In this document: one piece after another, positions 16,397 to 23,566 of the stretch
Layout: every line of letters starts with the position of its first letter
Numbering within the stretch: position 1 is the stretch's first letter
DNA from: Verrucomicrobiaceae bacterium
GTDB lineage: Bacteria; Verrucomicrobiota; Verrucomicrobiia; Chthoniobacterales; JAATET01
Reading direction: 5' to 3'
DNA: 64,000 bases
NCBI GenBank assembly: GCA_027488755.1
Contig: JAIYAZ010000105.1
Location: 1-64,000 of the forward strand
Translations under genes and position numbers: made by a program
Notes under the pieces: model-generated
What the model was told of the DNA's origin: nothing
The model's database searches: none
The model's input: the letters and a program-made list of their open reading frames with translations, nothing else

Positions 16397-17965
16397 ATGC
16401 ATGGGCTGAGCACGCTGATTCTGGGGCTCGGGCTGTTCTTTTTGGGGATTCAACTGGTGGGCGAGAATTTGCGCCGGTTGTCGGGCGCGAGTTTTCGGCG
16501 GGCGATTCATCGGGTGAGCGAGCGGCCGGCGCTGGCGGGGCTCACGGGCGTGGGCTTTGGCGCGCTGATGCAGAGCGCGACGGCGGTGACGTTCATTCTG
16601 GTGGGCATGGCGCGGAGCGGGCTGATCACGGCGCGCGGGGCGGCGCCGGTGATCCTGTGGAGCAACGTGGGACTGACGGCGCTAGCGTTTTTGGTGGCGT
16701 TCGATATTCACCCGTTCGTCGCGTATCTTGTGGGCGCGGCGGGCATTTTTTCCGGCATGGTGCGGCAGCCGCAATGGCGGGCGGCGGCGGGGGTGCTGCT
16801 GGGGGTGGGGCTGGTGTTGTTCGGGCTGGAGTCGATGGGGGCGGGCGCGTCGCCGCTGCGGCAGGCGGCTTGGTTCCAGCATTTGCTGGCGGCGACGGTG
16901 GATTCGCCGGGCATCGCGTTTGGCATCGGCATTCTGGCGGCGGCGTTGCTGCAGTCGAACACGGGCGCGGCTATGCTGATCATTACGCTGGCGCAGGTGG
17001 GGTCCTTCTCGCTCGAGCAGGCGGCGGTGTTGATTTACGGGACGAACCTCGGGGCGATCGCGCTGCGGTTTTTTCTGGCGGCAGGGCTGGACGCGCCGTC
17101 GCGGCGGCTGGTGCGGCTGGAGGATGTGTTTTGCGGGTGGAGCGGGGTGGTGATGGCGGGGTTGTTTGCGCTGGAGGCGGCGGGGGTGCCGCTGGTGCTG
17201 GCGGGGGTGCGGGCGGCATTTGCCGGCGACATCAAGCTGGAGCTGGCGACGATTTTTCTGCTGTCGAATCTTTTACCGGCGGTGCTGATGGCGCCGTTCC
17301 TCGGGCCGGTGCAGCGGTGGCTGGAGCGGCGGATGCCGGGCGAATCCTCGGCGGACCTGGCGCAGCCGCGGTTCCTAAACGACGCGGCGATTGATGATCC
17401 CGCGAGCGGGATCGAGCTGATGGGGCGGGAGATTGCGCGCTTGCTGGGGGCGGTTCGCGTGTGCCCGGAGTGCGCGCGGGTGGGGGAGGATGGCGAGCCG
17501 GTGGGAGACGCGGCCTTTGGCGCGCTGGCGACGGAGATCGAGCGCTATGGGTCGCGGCTGGCGAAGAACACGCCGAGCGAAGCGCAGGCGCATGCGCTGC
17601 ACCTGCGGCGGGCGGAGCTGTCGCTGGTGCGGTATCTCGACGAGGCGGTGCGGGAGTTCAACGACGCGCTGGCCGGCGCGGCGGGGGTGTCCCCGGCGGG
17701 CGCCGGGCGGCTGGAGGCGGCGCTGCGGGATTTGCTCGGGCCGGCGGCGGGGCTGGCGGCGGAGCCGGAGCCGGCGGGCATTGAGGCGCTGCGCGCCCGG
17801 ACGAAGCGGCACGGGGAATTCGTGCGGCAGGCGGTGGCGGCGGCGAAGGCGGAGTCGGCGGCCCCGGAGATCGCGGAGCTGGCGGATGCCTTCGAGCTGG
17901 TGGTGTGGATGTTGCACCGGCTCACGAAGGTGCTCGCGCGGCCGGAGCTGGCGCGGCGGACCTAG
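16397..17965 (+). CDS. Na+/phosphate symporter with PhoU-like C-terminus
   Basis: The 522-residue membrane protein belongs to the Na/Pi cotransporter (NptA/YjbB) family. Two inverted repeat halves carry the family signature: ALMQSATAVTF (QSATA 59-63) and LLQSNTGAAML (QSNTG 186-190). About eight or nine membrane helices fill residues 5-325. The last 170 residues are helical and soluble, like the PhoU domain found in this family, with a CPEC pair. It should move phosphate with sodium, import or export not decided. Its stop lies in CCTAGG and shares CTAG with the convergent FAD gene. Confidence 0.9.
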   Translation: MHGLSTLILGLGLFFLGIQLVGENLRRLSGASFRRAIHRVSERPALAGLTGVGFGALMQSATAVTFILVGMARSGLITARGAAPVILWSNVGLTALAFLVAFDIHPFVAYLVGAAGIFSGMVRQPQWRAAAGVLLGVGLVLFGLESMGAGASPLRQAAWFQHLLAATVDSPGIAFGIGILAAALLQSNTGAAMLIITLAQVGSFSLEQAAVLIYGTNLGAIALRFFLAAGLDAPSRRLVRLEDVFCGWSGVVMAGLFALEAAGVPLVLAGVRAAFAGDIKLELATIFLLSNLLPAVLMAPFLGPVQRWLERRMPGESSADLAQPRFLNDAAIDDPASGIELMGREIARLLGAVRVCPECARVGEDGEPVGDAAFGALATEIERYGSRLAKNTPSEAQAHALHLRRAELSLVRYLDEAVREFNDALAGAAGVSPAGAGRLEAALRDLLGPAAGLAAEPEPAGIEALRARTKRHGEFVRQAVAAAKAESAAPEIAELADAFELVVWMLHRLTKVLARPELARRT

Positions 17966-19566
17966 GCGGCGGGGCCGCCGAGCAGGATGAGGTCGAGGGC
18001 GGGCGCGAGGCCGGCGGGATCGGCCGCGGGGGAGAGCCAGCCGACGACGCCGTCGGGGCGCACGAGGGCGGCACCGCCCGCGTCGAGGCCGTAGGCGGCG
18101 CGGAAGCGGTCGGTGGGGTCGGCGAAGTCCGCGCCGGGACCGATGCCGTGGGCTTCGACGGCGAAGCCGGCGGCGAGGAGGTCGGGTGCGAGGGCGGACC
18201 GCCAGGCGTTGGCGGGGCCGGCGACGAGGAGGGCGAAGCCGGGGCCGAAGAGGTCGAGGGTGGAGAGCGGCTGGCCGTCGCGGGTGAGGGGCACGTGGGG
18301 CGCGCGGCCGCCGGGGGCGGCGGCGAGCGGTGCGGCGGGCGCGGGGCCGGGGACGAACGCGCCGGCGGGGTAGCGCCAGCCGAGGTCGAGCGCGAGGTCG
18401 GAGTCGGCGCGGCGGCTGGTTCGCACGAGGACGCGGACGCGGGCGAAATCCCCGGCGAGGCCTGCGGCGATGACGTCGGTGACCTCGGAGCCGAGGTCGC
18501 CGGAGCGGGTGAAGGTGGCGAGGACGTGGGCGCGGCGTTCGGCGTCGTAGCTGGCGAGGAGGCCCGGGGGGGTGCCGCGAAGGACGGCGGCGAGTTTCCA
18601 GGCGAGGTTGTGGGCGGACTGGAGGCCGGTGTTCATGCCGAGGCCGCCGGCGGGCGAGAGGCGGGCGGCGGCGTCGCCGGTGAGGAAGATGCGGCCGCGG
18701 TCGAAGCGGGCGGCGACCTTGGGGCTCATGACCCAGGGGTTCACGCCGAGGATTTCGATGGGAAGGAGGGGGAGGCCGGAGGCGTTGGCGATGATGGCCG
18801 CGAGGCGCTCGGGCGGGTAGTCGTCGAGGGTTTCGTCCGGCGGGAGGAAGTGGTGCATGAGCCATTCGTCGCGGCCGTTGACGGCGACGAAGATTTCGAA
18901 CGAATGGGTCGTGAGGAGCTGGTTGAGAACGGCGCGGCGGCCGGCGAGGTGCGGGCCGTAGTCCGCGCGGAAGTGGACGTTGAGGAAGTGGCCGAGGTCG
19001 CCGGGGCCGGTGGCGTCGATCCCGAGCCAGTGGCGGGTGGGGCTGGCGGCGCCGTCGGCGGCGATGACGTAGGCGGCGGTGACGGGGAAGGATTGGTGGT
19101 GCCGACCGCGGTGGAGGGTGAGGTTCACGCCGTGGTCCGCTTCGGCGAGGGCGACGACGTCGTGGTCGAAGAAGATGCTGGCGTCGGGTTCGCGCTCGAG
19201 GGCGGTGAGGAGGGCGCGTTCGACGGCGGGCTGGGGGCAGTGGAAGGCGCGGCAGGGCGTGGCGTCGGGCGGCGTGGGCGGGCGGGGCACGCGGCCGTAT
19301 TCCTCGCCGGTGAGCGAGGCGGCCCAGAGCATGAGGTCGTAGTCGGGCGCGGGGAGGTCGTGGGGGAGGAGCGCGTCGAGGAGGCCGAGCGCGCGGAAGA
19401 TTTCCGCCGAGCGGCGGCTGATGCCCATGGCCTTCGGGTGGTCGAGGGGCTCGGGGCGGCGCTCAAACACGGCGACGCGGATGCCGCGCCGGGCGAGGAG
19501 GAGGGCGCTGAGGAGACCGCACGGGCCTCCCCCGATGACGGCGACCTCGAAGGGCAGGGGGCTCAC
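17962..19566 (-). CDS. FAD-dependent monooxygenase (aromatic hydroxylase type)
   Basis: The 534-residue flavoprotein has the N-terminal Rossmann motif VIGGGPCGLLSALLLARRG, a middle substrate domain and the second FAD motif GDAAARLSPAGGLGMNTG followed by QSAHNLAWKLA, the pattern of the PF01494 class A monooxygenases (phenol and polyketide hydroxylases), plus a thioredoxin-like C-terminal part. The likely start is the GTG at 19566 just before SPLPFEVAVIGGG; the open frame reaches much further but is only a GC-rich shadow. It is 22 bp after the zinc-ribbon gene. Substrate unknown. Confidence 0.87.
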   Translation of the reverse strand: MSPLPFEVAVIGGGPCGLLSALLLARRGIRVAVFERRPEPLDHPKAMGISRRSAEIFRALGLLDALLPHDLPAPDYDLMLWAASLTGEEYGRVPRPPTPPDATPCRAFHCPQPAVERALLTALEREPDASIFFDHDVVALAEADHGVNLTLHRGRHHQSFPVTAAYVIAADGAASPTRHWLGIDATGPGDLGHFLNVHFRADYGPHLAGRRAVLNQLLTTHSFEIFVAVNGRDEWLMHHFLPPDETLDDYPPERLAAIIANASGLPLLPIEILGVNPWVMSPKVAARFDRGRIFLTGDAAARLSPAGGLGMNTGLQSAHNLAWKLAAVLRGTPPGLLASYDAERRAHVLATFTRSGDLGSEVTDVIAAGLAGDFARVRVLVRTSRRADSDLALDLGWRYPAGAFVPGPAPAAPLAAAPGGRAPHVPLTRDGQPLSTLDLFGPGFALLVAGPANAWRSALAPDLLAAGFAVEAHGIGPGADFADPTDRFRAAYGLDAGGAALVRPDGVVGWLSPAADPAGLAPALDLILLGGPAA

Positions 19567-19588
19567 GGTGCGGGGGGTGCGGTGCTCG

Positions 19589-19825
19589 TTACTGGAGATC
19601 CTCGTGGGTGACGGAGGTCTGCGCGCGGGCGGCGAGCAGGCGGGCCTGCTCGATGACGGCTTCGGGCTCGGCGTTGAAGCGGTAGCCGTTGCAGTTCGGG
19701 CAGAGGGCGACGCGGGCGGTGACGATGGAGTCGCAGCTTTCGCAGACCTTGAAGTTGCCGGGGTTCGCGATGATTTTCGCGGCCTTCGCGGAGCGGTCGG
19801 TGAGATGGGGATCCTCGGCAGGCAT
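19589..19825 (-). CDS. Small zinc-ribbon protein
   Basis: A 78-residue protein with a four-cysteine ribbon, CESCDSIV and CPNCNGYRF (C-x2-C-x12-C-x2-C), followed by a helix (EAVIEQARLLAARAQTS). The ATG at 19825 is preferred; a GTG at 19867 would make it overlap the gene upstream. It lies in a leftward operon between a secreted Pro-rich protein and the FAD monooxygenase. The function is unknown; a nucleic-acid or protein contact role is typical for such ribbons. Confidence 0.75.
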   Translation of the reverse strand: MPAEDPHLTDRSAKAAKIIANPGNFKVCESCDSIVTARVALCPNCNGYRFNAEPEAVIEQARLLAARAQTSVTHEDLQ

Positions 19826-19859
19826 TCCGAAAGCAAAATCGCCCTCCGCCCGCTTGAAC

Positions 19860-21518
19860 TCAAGCACGAACGGCCGCGCGGTCGCGGGCGTCGGGGTGGC
19901 GGGCGAAGGGATTGGCGGTCGGGTTCGCCGGGGTGGCGCTCGGCGCGGGCGGCGGGGTCGCGGGGGGCGTCGGGGTTGGGGTCGGGGTTGGAGCTGCGGG
20001 GGGAGCGGGGGTGGCGCTTGGCGGCGTCGGGGCGGGAGCGTCGGCGGGGACGGGGGTCGCGGTGGCGACGGGAGCGGGAGTCGGGGTGGCGGGCGGGGGC
20101 GTTGGGGCGGGGTCGGGTGAGGATGCGGCGGGAGCGGGCACCGGGATGGTGGGGGTGAGGCGGAGGTGGCCGTCCGCGAGCTGGAGGGTGAAGGCCTGGG
20201 TGAGCCCGGTGCGGGCGAGGACGCGGCGGAGTTCGGGTTCGAGGCTGCTCCAGAGCGCCTGGGCGAGCGCGGGCGGGCAGGGGAGGGTACCGAGATCCAC
20301 GCGTTCGAGGGTCAGCTTGTCGGCGTGGAGGGAGAGGGTGTAGCGGACGATCCATTGGCGGCCGGCCCAGCCGAGCAGTTCGAAGAGGAGGATGCGGTCG
20401 GGTTGGAGGCGGGCGACGAGGCCGAGGCGGCGGGCGGCTCCGGGGGCGTCGGCGGCGGCGGGGAAGGTGAGGCGCACGCGGCGGGCGAGGAAGGCGTTGA
20501 GGGCGGCCTCGGAGAGTTCGGCCGGCGGCGCGGCGACGGGGCCGGCCTGCGCGGCGAAGGCGAGGGCGGCGATGACGGGCCGGTCGTCGGGCGGAGTGCC
20601 GCCGGGCGGGAGGTTCGCGGGGGTGCGGGTGAGGAGGAAAAACCCGCCGGCAGCGGCGAGCGGGGCGAGGGTGAGCAGGGCGACGCCGGCGCGGCGGAGC
20701 GCGGCGCGGCGGCGGCCGAGCACGGCGAGGGCGAGGCCTAGCGCGGCGAGGGCGGCGGGAAGCCCCAGGCCGAGGCGCACGGCGGGGCGCGGGACGTCGG
20801 GCGCAAGGGCGAGGCCGGAAATCGGGTAATCGAGCGAGCGCTGGAACTCGGTCTGCCGCCGGGTTTGCTCGCGGGCTTCGCGTTCGGCGCGGGTGACCCA
20901 GACGCCGTCCTCGCGTTCGTCGCCAGATTGGAGGTGCTCGCGGTGGGCGCGGAAGGGGGCGGCCCAGGCGTCGAGGCGCGTGGCGGCTTCGGGGTGCGCG
21001 GTGCCCACGGCTTCGGCCTCGGCGAGGAGGGCGTCGAGTTCGTCGGGGCGGTAGGGGTGGTTTTCGTCGTAGACGGGGGCGATGGCGCGGGCGATGCGGT
21101 CGCGCACGGCGCGTTCGCGGGCGGCGGCCTCGTCGAGCCGGGCTTTTTGCAGGCGTTCGAAGCGGTCGGCTTCGCGGAGGAGGAAGGTGCGGGCTTCGCC
21201 CGCGGAACGGGCGTAGGCGCGGTAGGTGGCGGCGAGGGCGGTGAGTTCGACGGTGCCGCCGGCGAGGGTCGCGTCGTCGTAGAGCGGGAGGCGGCCGACG
21301 ATGCTACGGGGCTGGACGACGGCGCGGCTGCCGGTGTCGGACACGATGACGATGACGTTGCCCTGCGGGGTGAAGGATTGGGCGCGGATGGCCGAGACGA
21401 CGCCGTCGCCGCCGCGCACGAGGAAGAGCGTTTTCTCCGGCGGGGGCGGCTCCGCCCGGGCAAGCGCCGCCGCCAGCGCGAGCAGGGCGACGACAAGGCG
21501 GCGGAACGGGGGTCGCAT
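19860..21518 (-). CDS. Secreted/membrane protein with coiled segment, two membrane helices and Pro-Thr tail
   Basis: The 552-residue protein has a signal peptide (1-22), a beta-rich start (LFLVRGGDGVVSAIRAQSFTP), a charged helical region (about 100-225), two close membrane helices (about 249-268 and 279-296), a globular part (300-440) and a C-terminal run of Ala-Pro-Thr repeats (about 455-540). No enzyme motif is visible. Similar layouts occur in uncharacterised verrucomicrobial proteins. It heads the leftward operon with the zinc ribbon and monooxygenase genes. Confidence 0.75.
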   Translation of the reverse strand: MRPPFRRLVVALLALAAALARAEPPPPEKTLFLVRGGDGVVSAIRAQSFTPQGNVIVIVSDTGSRAVVQPRSIVGRLPLYDDATLAGGTVELTALAATYRAYARSAGEARTFLLREADRFERLQKARLDEAAARERAVRDRIARAIAPVYDENHPYRPDELDALLAEAEAVGTAHPEAATRLDAWAAPFRAHREHLQSGDEREDGVWVTRAEREAREQTRRQTEFQRSLDYPISGLALAPDVPRPAVRLGLGLPAALAALGLALAVLGRRRAALRRAGVALLTLAPLAAAGGFFLLTRTPANLPPGGTPPDDRPVIAALAFAAQAGPVAAPPAELSEAALNAFLARRVRLTFPAAADAPGAARRLGLVARLQPDRILLFELLGWAGRQWIVRYTLSLHADKLTLERVDLGTLPCPPALAQALWSSLEPELRRVLARTGLTQAFTLQLADGHLRLTPTIPVPAPAASSPDPAPTPPPATPTPAPVATATPVPADAPAPTPPSATPAPPAAPTPTPTPTPPATPPPAPSATPANPTANPFARHPDARDRAAVRA

Positions 21519-21601
21519 GGTCGGGGGGAGCATAAGCGCGTTTCCCGGGCGGCTCCATCGCAAAGGCGACGGGCATTGCCCCCTGCGGTATGCTGCGGGG
21601 C

Positions 21602-22006
21602 ATGACTTTGGCGGAGAAACAGGCCGAGTGGACCGGGCGTTACGCGCTGATCCCGGACGCGCAGGAGCGGCTGTCGACGATCATCGCGCGGCGGAGCCGG
21701 CTGGAGCCGCTGCGTGAGGGGGAGCGGGTGGACGCGAATCTCGTGCCGGGCTGCGTGTCCCGCGTGTGGCTCGCGGGCGGGGTGGCGGAGGGACGACTGC
21801 GGCTGCGGGTGGACGCGGAGGCGGCGCTGGTGCGGGGGCTGGCGGGGTTTGTGGCGGAGTTTTTTGACGGCGAGCCGGCCGCGGAGGTGCGGGGGTTTTC
21901 GTTCACGCTGCTGGAGGATTTGCGGCTGACGCGGCAGCTCTCGCCCACGCGGGCGCAGGGCATGCAAAGCGTGGTGCGGCGGATTCAGGCGCTGGCGGGG
22001 GCATGA
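21602..22006 (+). CDS. sufE: Cysteine desulfuration protein SufE
   Basis: The 134-residue protein takes persulfide sulfur from a cysteine desulfurase and passes it to SufBCD. The acceptor cysteine is Cys51 in LVPGCVSRVWL, the same position as in E. coli SufE. The end of the protein, PTRAQGMQSVVRRIQALA, matches the family. It overlaps tatD by 4 bp (ATGA) and lies 27 kb from sufCBD; no sufS gene is in the window. Confidence 0.93.
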   Translation: MTLAEKQAEWTGRYALIPDAQERLSTIIARRSRLEPLREGERVDANLVPGCVSRVWLAGGVAEGRLRLRVDAEAALVRGLAGFVAEFFDGEPAAEVRGFSFTLLEDLRLTRQLSPTRAQGMQSVVRRIQALAGA

Positions 22007-22782
22007 CGTTTTTCGACTCCCACAACCACCTGCAGGATGCGGCTCTCGACGGCGTGCGGGCGGAAGTGCTGCGCGGCGGCGCGGTGGCCGGCATGGTGGT
22101 GAACGGCACGGGTGAGGACGACTGGGCGGCGGTGGCGCGGCTCGCGGCGGAGCATGCGGGCGTGCGGCCGAGCTACGGGGTGCATCCGTGGCGGGTGGAT
22201 GAGGCGGGGCCGGGGTGGTTTGAGCGGCTGGGGGAGTTTCTCGACGGGGGCGGGCACGTGGGGGAGATCGGCCTCGACCGCTGGCGGACGACGGAGAATT
22301 TTCCGCGGCAGTTGGAGTTTTTTCGGCGGCAGTTTGCCGAGGCGGGGCGGCGCGGTGTGGCGGCGAGCGTGCACGGGGTGCGGGCGTGGGGGGCGCTGTG
22401 GGATGAGGTGCGCACGGACCCGACGCCGGGCCGGGGCTGGCTACTGCATGCCTACGGCGGGCCGCCCGAAATGGTGGCGGGGTTCGCGGCGCGCGGGGCG
22501 TATTTTTCGTATTCGGGGTCGTTTGACAATCCGGGACGGGAGCGGAAACGCGAGGCGTTCCGGCGGGTGCCGGTGGAGCGCTTGCTGGTGGAGACGGACG
22601 CGCCGGCGATGCCGCTCGACGCGACGCGGAGCCGGCATCCGCTGAGCGTCGCAGGGCGGGCGGTGCATCATCCGGCCGATCTTGCGGTGGCCTATGAGGG
22701 GCTGGCGCGGCTGCGGGGGATGCCGGTCGCGGAACTGGCGGAAATCGTGGCGGAGAATTACGCGCGGCTTTTCGGCTCCTGA
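22003..22782 (+). CDS. TatD family metal-dependent hydrolase
   Basis: The 259-residue TIM-barrel protein keeps the TatD metal ligands: DSHNHL (His7, His9), Glu88 in GHVGEIGLD, His residues in ASVHGVRAW and LLHAYGG, and Asp in VETDAPAMPL. TatD proteins are Mg-dependent nucleases or amidohydrolases. It is coupled to sufE by a 4-bp overlap and its last 25 bp overlap the end of the convergent tcdA gene. It is not part of a Tat secretion operon. Confidence 0.9.
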   Translation: MTFFDSHNHLQDAALDGVRAEVLRGGAVAGMVVNGTGEDDWAAVARLAAEHAGVRPSYGVHPWRVDEAGPGWFERLGEFLDGGGHVGEIGLDRWRTTENFPRQLEFFRRQFAEAGRRGVAASVHGVRAWGALWDEVRTDPTPGRGWLLHAYGGPPEMVAGFAARGAYFSYSGSFDNPGRERKREAFRRVPVERLLVETDAPAMPLDATRSRHPLSVAGRAVHHPADLAVAYEGLARLRGMPVAELAEIVAENYARLFGS

Positions 22783-23561
22783 GCCGCGAGCCGGCGGACG
22801 ACCTCGCCGGCGGCGATGAAGCCGAAGGTGCCGGTGACGAAGCAGGCGGCGCCGAAGCCGGTGGCGCAGTCGAGGCGGAGTTCGCCGCCGGGCTCGGGCT
22901 CGGCGCAGACGCGGCCGTCGCTCCACGGGTAGCGGGGGGGCTCGCTGGTGATGATGGTGGGGATGCCGTAGTCGCGCCCCTCGCCCTTTTCCCAGTTGTA
23001 TTCGCGGCGGAGTTTGCGGCGGACTTGGCGGATCAATTCGTCGCCGCCGGCGAGGCCGAGGTCGACGCAGCGGATGAGGGTGGGGTCCGCGCGGCCGCCG
23101 GCGCTGCCGACGGTGACGGCGGGCAGGTCGAGCCGGCGGGCGGTGCCGAGGATGGCGGCCTTGACCGACATGCGGTCGGTGGCGTCGACGACAAAGTCGA
23201 GCGGGCCGCCGAGGAGGCGCGCGGCGTTGGCCTCGGTGAGGAATTCGGCGATCGGGGTGACGGCGCAGGCGGGGTGAATGGCGGCGATGCGGGCGGCGAG
23301 AACGTCAATTTTTGGCCGGCCGACGGTCTCGGTGAGGGCGGGGAGCTGGCGGTTGACGTTGGTGATGCAGACGTCGTCGAGGTCGATGAGCGTGAGGGCG
23401 CCGACGCCGGAGCGGGCGAGGGCTTCGACGGTCCAGGAGCCCACGCCGCCGACGCCGACGACGGCGACGTGCGCGGCATGGAGGCGGGGCAGGGCGGCGC
23501 GCCCGAGGAGGCGGGCGAGGCTGGTGAAACGGGGGTCGGGGGGATTTGCCGGGTCCGCCAT
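22758..23561 (-). CDS. tcdA: tRNA threonylcarbamoyladenosine dehydratase (TcdA/CsdL)
   Basis: The 267-residue E1-like enzyme cyclises t6A37 of tRNA to ct6A. It has the ATP-binding loop VVGVGGVGSWTVEALARSG, the Arg/Asp motif NVNRQLPAL and DATDRMSVKAAILG, with the length of E. coli TcdA (268). The YNWEKGEGRDYGIPTI segment is family-specific. It begins 6 bp after the end of the cyclase/NTPase gene on the same strand. In E. coli TcdA works with CsdA/CsdE; here a SufE gene lies next door, convergently. Confidence 0.92.
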   Translation of the reverse strand: MADPANPPDPRFTSLARLLGRAALPRLHAAHVAVVGVGGVGSWTVEALARSGVGALTLIDLDDVCITNVNRQLPALTETVGRPKIDVLAARIAAIHPACAVTPIAEFLTEANAARLLGGPLDFVVDATDRMSVKAAILGTARRLDLPAVTVGSAGGRADPTLIRCVDLGLAGGDELIRQVRRKLRREYNWEKGEGRDYGIPTIITSEPPRYPWSDGRVCAEPEPGGELRLDCATGFGAACFVTGTFGFIAAGEVVRRLAAQEPKSRA

Positions 23562-23566
23562 CGGGG

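Noticed and set aside
19567..20355. N-terminal extension of the FAD monooxygenase to 797 residues
   Set aside because: The extension is Arg/Pro-rich shadow sequence over the neighbouring genes; the FAD motif starts right after GTG 19566.
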